From: Subtercola lobariae
GTDB taxonomy: Bacteria > Actinomycetota > Actinomycetes > Actinomycetales > Microbacteriaceae
NCBI RefSeq assembly: GCF_014640255.1
Contig: NZ_BMGP01000005.1
Coordinates: forward strand, 44,879 to 108,878
Length of the DNA: 64,000 nucleotides
Reading direction: 5' to 3'
Shown in pieces: positions 56,158 to 64,000 of the stretch. The notes under the pieces are model-generated. The model was not told the DNA's origin. It saw only the letters and a program-made list of their open reading frames with translations, and did no database searches. The position numbers and the translations under genes are program-made. Position 1 is the first letter of the stretch. The number at the start of each line of letters is the position of its first letter.

Positions 56158-56508
56158 ATGCAGTGGTGGGTGTGGGTGATTATTTGGGTGGGGTTGGTGC
56201 TCTGCCTCTTCGGTATGCTCGCCTTTTTCGGCTACCGCCTCTTTCACAAGGCCATGGCCACGCTGGCCGACCTCGCCACGTTGGGCGACCAGGTCGCCAA
56301 AATTAACGACAACGTAACAGCGCTAGACGCCGACCTCGCGCTACCCGACGCTATTCTGGAGGGGTACCCCGCGGTCTCCCGCGCACGCGATGCCTACCGG
56401 CAGCGCAGGGAAGATCGCAAGCAAGTTCGCAGAGAGAAACTACTCCTTCGGGGTAAACTGCTCATACGAACCGATTACAGACAAAGGACGTGGCCTCATG
56501 CTCGGTAA
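56158..56508 (+). CDS. Small single-pass membrane protein
   Basis: 116 residues, not assigned to a named family. A membrane helix (about residues 3-27, WVWVIIWVGLVLCLFGMLAFF) is followed by a helical stretch FHKAMATLADLATLGDQVAKINDNVTALD and a highly basic C-terminus (RQRREDRKQVRREK). The design resembles DUF948-like proteins. It lies between pafC and tatA and overlaps tatA by 11 bases, so it is probably made with the Tat genes. Confidence 0.75.
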   Translation: MQWWVWVIIWVGLVLCLFGMLAFFGYRLFHKAMATLADLATLGDQVAKINDNVTALDADLALPDAILEGYPAVSRARDAYRQRREDRKQVRREKLLLRGKLLIRTDYRQRTWPHAR

Positions 56509-56821
56509 CCTTCAGGGATGGCACCTGATTGTCATTCTCGCGATCGTGTTGCTTCTCTTCGGTGCTCCGAAACTCCCCGGCCTCGCCCGCAGCGTCGGCC
56601 AGTCGATGCGCATCTTCAAGAGCGAAGTCAAGACCATGAAGAGCGACGACCCGGCCGCAACGGCCGAGAACGCGTCGACCATTGCCGACCCGGCTCCGCT
56701 GGCTACTCCGGCCACCGTCGTCGCTTCGCCGGCACCGACCGCTCAGGCTCAGCCGGTTCAGGCCGCCCCCGCAACGGCAACCCTCAACGGCGTTCCGGTC
56801 GACACGCAGCCTAAAGCGTAA
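56498..56821 (+). CDS. tatA: Twin-arginine translocase subunit TatA
   Basis: 107 residues from ATG 56498, with AAAGGA upstream. Pore-forming component of Tat export of folded proteins. N-terminal helix GWHLIVILAIVLLLFGAPKL, then the FGAPKLPGLARSVGQSMRIFKSEV amphipathic helix signature, then a Pro/Ala-rich tail. Followed by tatC after 20 bases, as in most actinobacteria. Confidence 0.95.
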   Translation: MLGNLQGWHLIVILAIVLLLFGAPKLPGLARSVGQSMRIFKSEVKTMKSDDPAATAENASTIADPAPLATPATVVASPAPTAQAQPVQAAPATATLNGVPVDTQPKA

Positions 56822-56841
56822 GGCCGCAGGGTCTTCAGCCG

Positions 56842-57651
56842 GTGGCTATAGCGCCTAAAACCCGGCCAAAGAAGAGTGCAAACCGTGACGGCAGAATGTC
56901 GCTCGGCGAGCACCTGGTCGAGTTTCGCAAACGTATATTCCGAGCTATCCTGGGCATCGCCATCGGGTCGGTCATCGGCTGGCTGATCTCCGATCAGGTT
57001 CTGGTGGCGCTGAGCGCGCCAGTGAGCGCCATCACCGACTCGCAAGGTCGGGTGGCGTCGCTCAACTTCACCGACATCTCTGAGGCGTTCGATCTGCGTT
57101 TGCAGATCGCGATCACGGTGGGTGTCGTCATCTCGTCGCCGATTTGGCTCTACCAGATCTGGGCGTTCTTGGTGCCCGGGCTGACCCGAAAAGAGAAGCA
57201 GTACGGGGTCGGGTTCGTTCTGACGAGCATCCCGCTGTTTCTCGCCGGCTGCGCCGCCGGATGGTATGTCTTGCCGCACATGGTGTCACTGCTGACGGGC
57301 TTCGCGCCCTCGGGCACCACCGCCATCATCAGCGCCCAAACGTATTACTCGTTCGTGCTGAAACTCGTCATAGCCATCGGCATAGCGTTCGTGATGCCGG
57401 TGTTACTGGTGCTGCTGAATTTCGCCGGCATTCTGAGCGCGAAGGCCATTCTGAAGTCGTGGCGCATCGCGGTGCTGGTGATCATCTTGTTCACCGCCAT
57501 CGCAACGCCGGCGGCAGACGTGTTCTCGATGTTCTTGCTGGCCATTCCGATGATCGTGCTCTTCTACTCGGCAGCCCTCATCGCGACCGTTCACGACCGT
57601 CGCAAAGCGAAGAGACAGGAAAAGTTCGACGCCGAACTGGTCGTTCCGTAA
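56842..57651 (+). CDS. tatC: Twin-arginine translocase subunit TatC
   Basis: 269 residues, GTG 56842 (an ATG at 56899 is possible but shorter). Receptor for twin-arginine signal peptides. The cytoplasmic N-terminus carries MSLGEHLVEFRKRIFRAI with its conserved glutamate, followed by six membrane helices; PIWLYQIWAFLVPGLTRKEK near residue 97 and FGVGF-like loop segments are typical. The stop overlaps helY by one base (TAATG). No tatB is adjacent. Confidence 0.95.
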   Translation: MAIAPKTRPKKSANRDGRMSLGEHLVEFRKRIFRAILGIAIGSVIGWLISDQVLVALSAPVSAITDSQGRVASLNFTDISEAFDLRLQIAITVGVVISSPIWLYQIWAFLVPGLTRKEKQYGVGFVLTSIPLFLAGCAAGWYVLPHMVSLLTGFAPSGTTAIISAQTYYSFVLKLVIAIGIAFVMPVLLVLLNFAGILSAKAILKSWRIAVLVIILFTAIATPAADVFSMFLLAIPMIVLFYSAALIATVHDRRKAKRQEKFDAELVVP

Positions 57652-60089
57652 TGACCCTTTCTCCGGCTGAGCGTTATGCGCTCAGTAAGAAGCGAGCGAA
57701 CAACCCCATCGTCGACGACTTTCGGCAAGGCCTGAAGTTCGACCTCGACCCGTTTCAGATCGAGGCCTGCCGACTGCTCGAGGCGGGTAACAGCGTGCTT
57801 GTGGCCGCGCCCACCGGTGCAGGCAAGACCATCGTGGCCGAGTTCGCAGTCTTCATGGCCATGCAGCAACGCTCGGCCAAAGTGTTCTACACCGCGCCCA
57901 TCAAAGCTCTCAGCAACCAGAAGTTTCAAGAGTTCGTGGCTGAATACGGTCCCGACGAGGTGGGTCTGCTCACCGGCGACACCAACATCAATCCCACCGC
58001 GCGCATTGTGGTCATGACCACTGAAGTTCTGCGCAACATGCTCTATGCCGGGTCAGATCTGCTCACGAATCTCGCGTTCGTCGTGATGGACGAGGTGCAC
58101 TACCTCGCAGACCGGTTTAGGGGCGCGGTGTGGGAAGAGGTGATCATCCACCTGCCCGCATCGGTTCGCATGGTCTCACTGAGCGCCACCGTGTCGAACG
58201 CAGAAGAGTTCGGTGACTGGCTGCAAGCCGTTCGCGGCGACACCGAAGTAATCGTGTCTGAAGACCGGCCCGTTCCGCTCGACCAGCACATGCTCGTTCG
58301 GCACAAGCTGCTCGATCTCTTCGACGGCACCGGGCAGGCACTCTCGAGCCGGGTCAACCCCGAGCTGATGCGCGTCGCACGTTCGTCGGGTGCGCCCACC
58401 TCACGCAATCGCAACGATCAGCGTGGGCGCAGCGGCAAGGCCCGGTATCGCCCGCAGTACAGCGAAAGCGCGCGAATGGATCGCGCCGAGATAACCGACC
58501 TGCTCGACGAGCACAACTTGCTGCCGGCCATCTTCTTCATCTTCAGCCGCAAGGGTTGCGACCAAGCCGTGAAGCAGGTGCTTCGGGCTGGCGTGCGACT
58601 CACGACGGCCGAAGAGCGTGACGAGATTCGGGCGATCGTGGATGATCGGTGCCGCACCCTGCTCGACGAAGACCTCGCGGTTCTCGGCTATTGGGAGTGG
58701 CTTGAAGGGCTTGAACGCGGTGTTGCGGCCCACCACGCCGGGCTTTTGCCCGCCTTCAAAGAGGTCGTCGAAGAACTTTTTCAGAAGAGACTGGTTCGCG
58801 TGGTGTTCGCGACCGAGACTCTTGCCCTCGGCATCAACATGCCCGCGCGCACGGTGGTTCTCGAGAGCCTCGAGAAGTACAACGGTGAGGGCCGGGTGCC
58901 CATCACGCCGGGGGAATACACCCAGCTCACCGGCCGCGCGGGTCGACGCGGAATCGACGTTGAGGGCCACTCAGTCATTCAGTGGCGCGACGGGGTCGAC
59001 CCGCAATCGGTCGCCTCTCTCGCCTCTCGACGCACCTACCCGCTGAACTCGAGCTTCAGGCCCACCTACAACATGGCCGTGAACCTCATCGACCAGTTCG
59101 GCCGCGCACGTACCCGCGACTCTCTCGAGTTGTCGTTCGCCCAGTTTCAGGCCGACCGGGCGGTGGTCGACCTGGCCCGCAAGGTGCGCCAGCAAGAAGA
59201 GACGCTCGCGGGTTACGAAAAGGCCATGACCTGCCATCTCGGCGATTTCAGTGAGTACGCCGCGCTGCGCCGCGAACTCAGCGACGTCGAGCGTTCGGGA
59301 GCCGGCCGGGCCGACACCCAAACGCGCGCCGAGCGAGACAGCCGGCAGAAGAAGATCACCGAGTTGCGCCGCCGCATGAAGGCTCACCCCGTGTCGAACT
59401 GCCCCGATCGCGAGCACCACGCCCGCTGGGCCGAGCGCTGGTACCGCCTCAAACGCGAGACCGATCACCTGCTCGCGCAGATCAACACCCGCACGGGAGC
59501 CATCGCGAAGGTGTTCGACCGCATCACCGAGGTGCTGCTGCAACTCGAGTACCTTCGCGAAGACGCCGAAGGCGAGCTGACTCTCACCGACACGGGCAAG
59601 AACCTCAAACGCATCTACGGCGAGCGTGACCTTCTGGTGGCGGAGTGCATCCGCCGGGGAGTCTGGGCGAACCTCGACCCGGCTGGCCTTGCCGCCATGG
59701 CGTGTTCGCTGGTCTACGAACCTCGGCGTGACGAGAGCGAGATTCCCGAGCGGTTCTTGCCGCGCGGCGCCTTTCGCGGTGCCCTCGAGAAGACGAACGA
59801 ACTCTGGCATGACCTGCAAGAACTCGAGACCCGGCATCGGCTGCCTGGTTCGTCGCCCATCTCGGTGGGTTTGGCCAAGCCCATGAACGAGTGGGCTCGC
59901 GGCGCGAGCCTCGACACGGTGCTCTTCGACGCTGACCTCGCGGCCGGCGACTTCGTGCGCTGGACCAAGCAGACCATCGACCTGCTCGACCAATTGCAGA
60001 ACCTGCCCGACGTGAAGGTCGCGACCACCGCCCGCCTCGCTCTCGACCTGGTCAAACGCGGAATCGTCGCGTACTCCTCGGTATCGTGA
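57651..60089 (+). CDS. helY: HelY-type DEAD/DEAH-box RNA helicase (Ski2/Mtr4-like)
   Basis: 812 residues from ATG 57651; the open frame runs back to 57144 inside tatC but that part is unconserved. Motif I VAAPTGAGKTIVAEFA near residue 48, motif II VVMDEVHYLADRFRGAVWEE near 143, SATVSNAEEFGDW (motif III), ETLALGINMPARTVVLESL (motif V), and YTQLTGRAGRRGID (motif VI). The C-terminal half has the helical DSHCT-type region. Related to the M. tuberculosis HelY next to tatC. Likely acts in RNA processing or decay. Confidence 0.94.
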   Translation: MTLSPAERYALSKKRANNPIVDDFRQGLKFDLDPFQIEACRLLEAGNSVLVAAPTGAGKTIVAEFAVFMAMQQRSAKVFYTAPIKALSNQKFQEFVAEYGPDEVGLLTGDTNINPTARIVVMTTEVLRNMLYAGSDLLTNLAFVVMDEVHYLADRFRGAVWEEVIIHLPASVRMVSLSATVSNAEEFGDWLQAVRGDTEVIVSEDRPVPLDQHMLVRHKLLDLFDGTGQALSSRVNPELMRVARSSGAPTSRNRNDQRGRSGKARYRPQYSESARMDRAEITDLLDEHNLLPAIFFIFSRKGCDQAVKQVLRAGVRLTTAEERDEIRAIVDDRCRTLLDEDLAVLGYWEWLEGLERGVAAHHAGLLPAFKEVVEELFQKRLVRVVFATETLALGINMPARTVVLESLEKYNGEGRVPITPGEYTQLTGRAGRRGIDVEGHSVIQWRDGVDPQSVASLASRRTYPLNSSFRPTYNMAVNLIDQFGRARTRDSLELSFAQFQADRAVVDLARKVRQQEETLAGYEKAMTCHLGDFSEYAALRRELSDVERSGAGRADTQTRAERDSRQKKITELRRRMKAHPVSNCPDREHHARWAERWYRLKRETDHLLAQINTRTGAIAKVFDRITEVLLQLEYLREDAEGELTLTDTGKNLKRIYGERDLLVAECIRRGVWANLDPAGLAAMACSLVYEPRRDESEIPERFLPRGAFRGALEKTNELWHDLQELETRHRLPGSSPISVGLAKPMNEWARGASLDTVLFDADLAAGDFVRWTKQTIDLLDQLQNLPDVKVATTARLALDLVKRGIVAYSSVS

Positions 60090-60120
60090 GACTCCCAGCC
60101 AAACCAACTAGAAACTCACT

Positions 60121-61761
60121 ATGACCACCACCGAACGCGTCGTGACGCCCACCGAAGAGGCCGCGCCTGGTTCGGTGGGGCGACGCCTGTCACGGCTGAG
60201 CCTCAGTAGCCGGCTCGTGGATGCCCGCCCAGCGGTGACCCGGCCGATTCTGCCCCTCTGGCTCGCCTGCCTCACCGCTATCGGCGGCGGCATCGCGCTC
60301 ACCAACGGCTTTCCGGGTACCGACATCTGGCCGCTGACCCTGCTCGGCGTGGCACTAACTCTGCTCTCGCTCATCGGCCGCTCGTGGCGCGGAGCCGTTC
60401 TTGTGGGGCTCATCGGGGGGTTCGCCTTCTGGGGGTCGCTGATCAACTGGCTCACCCTGTACCTCGGCCCGGTGCCGTGGCTCGGCCTCGCGATTCTCGA
60501 GGCCATCTTCTTCGCGGTGGGCGCAGTGGCGATCGCTCTCGTGTACCGGTATGCGAATGCGGTGTGGACAACCCGCTTGGGCCGGCTCGGTGTTCTGCCG
60601 GTGGTGATCTCCGGGCTCTGGACGGCCCGTGAAGCCATCACGGCCGTGGCCCCCGAAGGTGGATTCTCCTGGGGCCGGGTCGCGTTCTCGCAGTCGACCA
60701 GCCCGTTCGCCTCGCTCGTTGCGTACCTCGGCATCTCGGGCCTGAGCTTCGCGCTGGTCTGGCTCATCGCCTTCGTCGTACAGCTCGTTCGCGAGGGTCA
60801 GGCGAGTGTCGTCGGCCGCATCACACTGGCCGTCGCTGCGGCCGCCGTGCTGCTGGTCATCCCGGCGTGGCCGGCGCCGACTCAGGGCACGACGCGCATC
60901 GCAGCGGTTCAGGGCAACACGAAGTCGGGCCTGCTCGACCGCGTCGAGGCGGGCGACAATCTCAACGCGCACATCACCGAGACGCTCGGCCTCGAGGGTC
61001 AGAACGTCGACATGGTGGTGTGGCCCGAGAACGCCTCAGACATCGATCCTGAGACGAACGCCATTGCGGCGCAAGACCTCGACTTCGTCAGTCAGATCAT
61101 GAAGGCGCCGCTCGTGGTGGGCACCATCGCCGAGCGCGACGGCAAGTATTACAACACGTCACTGCTGTGGGAGAACGGCCAGGTCGCCGATTACTACGAC
61201 AAGCGGCATCCGGTGCCCTTCGCCGAGTACATGCCTGCGCGATCGTTCTTTCACGCTCTGGCGCCGGCGCTGGTCGACATGGTGACTCGTGATTACCAGA
61301 TCGGCACCACAGACACGGTGATGAACGTCAACGGGGTCACCGCCGGCATCTCGATCTGCTTCGACATCACCGACGACCAGGCCGTTTCGTCGATGGTGAA
61401 CGACGGCGCCCAGGTGATTCTGGCGCAGACGAACAACGCCGACTTCGGCCAGACCGACGAGAACCTGCAGCAGCTCGCTATCGCCAGGCTGCGGGCCATC
61501 GAAACGGGTCGCAGCGTTGTGAACATCTCGACCGTCGGTCACAGCGCCATCATCGGCCCTGACGGCACGACTATCGACGCCATCGCGCCGTACCAGCCGG
61601 GTGCCATGGTCGACAACGTGCCGCTTTCGACCACCACGACCCCTGCAACACTCATTAGCAAGGGCATCGAGTTACTCGTCTCGGGCCTCGGCCTGGCCGG
61701 CCTGGTCTTCGCCCTCGTAGCGGCCGCCCGACTCCGCCGCATCAGCGAAAAGAAAGCTTAA
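60121..61761 (+). CDS. lnt: Apolipoprotein N-acyltransferase
   Basis: 546 residues, ATG 60121. Adds the third acyl chain to lipoproteins outside the membrane. An N-terminal cytoplasmic region and six to seven membrane helices precede a CN-hydrolase domain. Its catalytic triad is visible: glutamate in MVVWPENASDID near residue 299, lysine in YDKRHPVPFAEYM near 360, and cysteine in GISICFDITDDQ near 413. A final membrane helix ends the protein. No polyprenol mannosyltransferase (Ppm1) is fused or adjacent. TAGAAA lies six bases before the start. Confidence 0.94.
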   Translation: MTTTERVVTPTEEAAPGSVGRRLSRLSLSSRLVDARPAVTRPILPLWLACLTAIGGGIALTNGFPGTDIWPLTLLGVALTLLSLIGRSWRGAVLVGLIGGFAFWGSLINWLTLYLGPVPWLGLAILEAIFFAVGAVAIALVYRYANAVWTTRLGRLGVLPVVISGLWTAREAITAVAPEGGFSWGRVAFSQSTSPFASLVAYLGISGLSFALVWLIAFVVQLVREGQASVVGRITLAVAAAAVLLVIPAWPAPTQGTTRIAAVQGNTKSGLLDRVEAGDNLNAHITETLGLEGQNVDMVVWPENASDIDPETNAIAAQDLDFVSQIMKAPLVVGTIAERDGKYYNTSLLWENGQVADYYDKRHPVPFAEYMPARSFFHALAPALVDMVTRDYQIGTTDTVMNVNGVTAGISICFDITDDQAVSSMVNDGAQVILAQTNNADFGQTDENLQQLAIARLRAIETGRSVVNISTVGHSAIIGPDGTTIDAIAPYQPGAMVDNVPLSTTTTPATLISKGIELLVSGLGLAGLVFALVAAARLRRISEKKA

Positions 61762-61769
61762 CGACAAAC

Positions 61770-61800
61770 GCGCCGCCCCAGCCGGAGGGCTGAGGGGCGC
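61770..61800. terminator. Hairpin between convergent lnt and rbpA
   Basis: CCCCAGCC pairs with GGCT-(GA)-GGGG, with a two-base bulge and further GC pairs, nine bases after the lnt stop. It may serve both strands. Confidence 0.7.
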
Positions 61801-61821
61801 GGAGGTCGGTGTTGGTGCGTT

Positions 61822-62187
61822 CTACGCGCCGATCTTCTGCTGGCCGCGACGGGCGCGCAGGTAGTCGAGTCGCTCTTGGAGGAGTTCTTCGAGTTCTGCG
61901 CGAGTGCGGCGTTCAAGCAGCATGTCCCAGTGGCTTCGAGGCACTTTGGCCTCGGCCCGATCGAGAATCATCGGCTCTGAGCCGATCATCAAGATCGCTT
62001 CGTTGCTGCAGAACTTGCATTCCCAGGTTTCTGGCGCTTCGGCTTCTGCCGAAAAAACCATTTCAGTTTCTTTGCCGCACGTGCTGCAAAGGTATGTGTG
62101 TGTCATGCGCGGAGAGAAAACGACTCCCTCTTCACTCTGGAGGCTTTGGCCCCCGAGTCTCATTCCGCGCAAGCTGCGATCTGCCAT
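61822..62187 (-). CDS. rbpA: RNA polymerase-binding protein RbpA
   Basis: 121 residues, ATG 62187, with GGGAGGAG upstream. Actinobacterial transcription activator that binds RNA polymerase and principal sigma. N-terminal tail MADRSLRGMRLGGQSL, zinc-ribbon core with CSTCGKE and WECKFC (four cysteines near residues 34, 37, 57 and 60), the basic linker, and the sigma-interaction domain SHWDMLLERRTRAELEELLQ near 85. This is the canonical copy; compare the cysteine-free paralogue at 5109. Its upstream region carries a SigR/SigH-like promoter. Confidence 0.95.
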   Translation of the reverse strand: MADRSLRGMRLGGQSLQSEEGVVFSPRMTHTYLCSTCGKETEMVFSAEAEAPETWECKFCSNEAILMIGSEPMILDRAEAKVPRSHWDMLLERRTRAELEELLQERLDYLRARRGQQKIGA

Positions 62188-62223
62188 TGTGTGGTCTCCT
62201 CCCGCTTCGCTTACCTCTGTATA

Positions 62224-62249
62224 AACCCCTCAGCTGAGAGGATCATTCG
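62224..62249 (-). promoter_or_regulatory. Possible SigR/SigH-type promoter of rbpA
   Basis: On the minus strand CGAAT is followed by 18 bases and GTT, one mismatch from the GGAAT-N18-GTT consensus of the redox-stress sigma factors. In Streptomyces rbpA belongs to the SigR regulon. The 18-base spacer is itself a palindrome (CCTC-TCAGCTGA-GGGG). Confidence 0.5.
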
Positions 62250-62317
62250 CATCGCCGGCTATTCTCAGAACACTCCCAGAGTGTGCCTCAATATCGAGTT
62301 CAGACAGCTTGAGCCTG

Positions 62318-63086
62318 CTACTGCGGGCGATTCTCTACAAGGCCTAGCGCGAGGTCGATGCGATCGGTGACAATACCGTCGACCCCGAGGTCGAGCAGCT
62401 TCGTCATTGTGGCCGGGTCGTTGATGGTCCAGATGTGCACTTCTACGCCGGCCGAGTGGATGCTCCGCAGCACTCTCGGCGACGTTACCCGCAACCCCAG
62501 CGCGGTCTCGGGCACTTGCAGCGCATCCACCTCGCGTAGCACCCGCCTCACCACGGGGCGCAACCCGAGCGTGGCGGCCACGAGGGCGATGAGAAACGGC
62601 CGCGCCGAAGCAGACGTCGCGACCCCCGGCAGCAGCGCCACGGCGGCGCGTCGGCGCTTGTTCGAGAACGAGGTGATGAGCACTCGGTCGAGCGCGTGCG
62701 CGGCGAGAATGGCTGCGGCAGCCGGCGCTGCCGCAGCGGAGGCCTTGATGTCGATGTTCAGTCGCGTCTCGGGCAGCGCGGCGAGAACCTCGGCGAGAGT
62801 AGCGAACCCCGATCCGTCGCCGAGGTCGAGCTCAGCGAGCTCGCTCGTGGTGAGGCCCGCGATGGTGTCTTCGCGGCCCAGCAGTCGCGTCAGGTTCGGG
62901 TCGTGGGCGACGATCGCCTCGCCGTCGCTTGACGCGTGCACGTCGAGCTCTACGTACGTGGCTCCGCACGCCACGGCCGCCCGAAAGGCAGCAATGGTGT
63001 TCTCGGGCTGACTCGTTGCCAGCCCACGATGCGCGAGCAGTCGGGGGAGGGGCGGCGCGAAAAATGCTCCGCCCCTCTGGGCCCAC
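62318..63086 (-). CDS. Glycerophosphodiester phosphodiesterase, apparent N-terminal frameshift
   Basis: GDPD-family TIM-barrel enzyme cleaving glycerophosphodiesters. Conserved core: LLAHRGL and QPENTIAAFRAA (63035 downward), then TYVELDVHASSDGEAIVAHDP with the metal and catalytic residues, LNIDIK, and IWTINDPATMTKLLDLGVDGIVTD. The frame encoding the essential HRG motif has no ATG, GTG or TTG upstream before a stop near 63172. GTG 63086 lies one frame off. If the A5 run at 63061-63065 (T5 on the coding strand) were one base shorter, the two join into a normal N-terminus, SIFAPPLPRLLAHRG. So this is either a sequencing indel or a recently broken gene. The GTG at 62974 would cut off the active site. 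Confidence 0.75.
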
Positions 63087-63149
63087 GCCGACTCGAGGCT
63101 CCGCGCGCCGCTGGCGGCGGGTGGAGTAGTCGGTGGGGAGGCCCGGCGC

Positions 63150-64000
63150 TCACTCTTCAGGAGTCGTACCGATCAACGGAATCTCAGAAAGCGGAGTATC
63201 GAGTATCGACGGTCGCGGTTCTGAGTCTGTTGCAGGGGGTGTTGATTTTTTAGCTTCCTCAGGTGCATCACTCTGAGACGCGGCTTCGGGGTTGAACGAG
63301 CCGTAACCCGGCAGGTCGGGCGACTTGGCGCCGAAGCCCTTCGCGATGCCCTGCAGCGCGTTCGTGAACTCGCTCGGAATGAACCACAGCTTGTTCGCCG
63401 TGCCCTCTGCGAGCTTCGGCAGCGTCTGCAGGTACTGGTACGCCAGCAACTTGGGGTCGGGGTCGCCGCGGTGAATCGCGTCGAACACGGTGGCGATGGC
63501 CTCGGCCTCACCCTGTGCGCGCAAGACGGCGGCCTTCGCGTCACCCTCGGCCGACAGAATCTCGGCCTGCCGGCGGCCCTCGGCCTGCAGAATGGCCGAC
63601 TGCTTCGTACCCTCGGCGGTCAGAATCACGGCACGACGCTCTCGCTCGGCACGCATCTGCTTCTCCATCGAGTCTTGAATCGAGATGGGCGGGTCGATGG
63701 CCTTCAGCTCGACACGGCCGACGCGGATGCCCCACTTTCCGGTCGCCTCGTCGAGTACTGCGCGCAGCTGAGTGTTGATCGCGTCACGCGAAGTCAGCGC
63801 CTGCTCGAGGTTCATTCCGCCGACGACATTACGAAGGGTCGTGGTGGCGAGCTGTTCGACGGCCCCGAGATAGTTCGCGATCTCGTACGTTGCAGCCCGG
63901 GCATCCGTCACCTGAAAGAACACCACGGTGTCGATGGAGACCACCAGGTTGTCTTCGGTGATGACCGGCTGTGGGGGAAACGACACCACTTGCTCGCGCA
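63150..64000 (-). CDS. SPFH/stomatin-like protein (5' end outside window)
   Basis: Band-7 family membrane-associated protein of the QmcA/HflK style; about 283 residues are visible and the N-terminal membrane helix lies beyond the window. VVSFPPQPVITEDNLVVSID starts the visible SPFH domain, with VFFQVTDARAATYEIANYLG and LRNVVGGMNLEQALTSRD. A coiled-coil follows (MRAERERRAVILTAEG, ILQAEGRRQAEILSAEGDAKAA), then a Pro/Ser-rich tail. Family members organise membrane microdomains and often pair with an NfeD protein, which would be outside. The GTG at 63989 is internal. Confidence 0.9.
   Translation of the reverse strand, partial: REQVVSFPPQPVITEDNLVVSIDTVVFFQVTDARAATYEIANYLGAVEQLATTTLRNVVGGMNLEQALTSRDAINTQLRAVLDEATGKWGIRVGRVELKAIDPPISIQDSMEKQMRAERERRAVILTAEGTKQSAILQAEGRRQAEILSAEGDAKAAVLRAQGEAEAIATVFDAIHRGDPDPKLLAYQYLQTLPKLAEGTANKLWFIPSEFTNALQGIAKGFGAKSPDLPGYGSFNPEAASQSDAPEEAKKSTPPATDSEPRPSILDTPLSEIPLIGTTPEE

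Noticed and set aside
57144..57650. Upstream extension of the helY reading frame inside tatC
   Set aside because: The frame is open by chance; residues are not helicase-like, and ATG 57651 overlaps the tatC stop in the TAATG pattern used elsewhere here.
62318..62974. Phosphodiesterase starting at GTG 62974
   Set aside because: This start would remove the HRG and PENT motifs that are clearly encoded upstream in the same frame, so it cannot be the start of a working enzyme.

Overview
The window is chromosomal DNA of a high-GC Gram-positive actinobacterium, most likely a member of the Microbacteriaceae. I infer this from gene content and order: WhiA, RbpA, OpcA, PafB/PafC, the mycothiol enzyme MshC, the cysteine-free ribosomal protein bL31B, and the run ctaA-sufB-sufD-Rieske-sufC-sufT. 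Genus cannot be fixed by eye. I see no prophage, insertion sequence, CRISPR array, rRNA or resistance island. One tRNA is present, tRNA-Leu(GAG). Nearly everything is housekeeping DNA, densely packed with many 1- to 4-base stop/start overlaps.

Layout. 1-5.5 kb: whiA (partial), sodA, then lower glycolysis gap-pgk-tpiA, secG and a cysteine-free RbpA-family protein. 5.6-14 kb (minus): the pentose phosphate operon tkt-tal-pgi-zwf-opcA-pgl. 14-23 kb (plus): heme O and heme A synthases around an exported orphan, the SUF Fe-S scaffold operon with a Rieske ferredoxin and SufT, and an ABC-F ATPase. 23-26.6 kb: an ECF sigma factor with a large membrane-anchored partner, two small actinobacterial proteins, and fabG. 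26.7-34 kb: serB, the divergent glgC/glgA pair of ADP-glucose metabolism, an orphan ABC ATPase, rpmE2, an exonuclease and trehalose synthase treS. 34-45.5 kb: a mosaic of a hydrolase, a GT4 glycosyltransferase, a histidine phosphatase, a Sir2 deacylase, a TrmH-like methylase, a GDSL hydrolase, an Ada/AlkA repair fusion, a helicase, an aldo/keto reductase, an F420-type nitroreductase and a cold-shock protein. 46-51 kb: M20 peptidase, uppP, mshC, PAC2 protein. 51-62 kb: HAD phosphatase, trmI, FKBP lipoprotein, pafB-pafC, a small membrane protein, tatA-tatC-helY and lnt. 62-64 kb: canonical rbpA, a glycerophosphodiester phosphodiesterase with an apparent frameshift, and a truncated SPFH protein.

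How it works together. The first 14 kb hold most of central sugar catabolism: triose-phosphate glycolysis on one strand and the oxidative and non-oxidative pentose phosphate branches on the other. GlgC, the GlgA/GlgM-type transferase and TreS link glucose 1-phosphate to glycogen and trehalose. The Suf operon supplies Fe-S clusters and CtaA/CtaB supply heme A for the aa3 oxidase. PafB/PafC (DNA-damage response), TatA/C, HelY and Lnt form a conserved actinobacterial block. The Pup-proteasome genes that often sit between trmI and pafB are absent here.

What stands out is the non-coding and repeat layer. There is a family of four 62-bp palindromes at gene ends, two other large palindromes, 16-bp tandem arrays lying across stop codons, and 15-bp and 33-bp tandem repeats that extend proteins in frame. 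At least ten genes show a -10-like hexamer six to eight bases upstream of the start codon, which suggests leaderless mRNAs.
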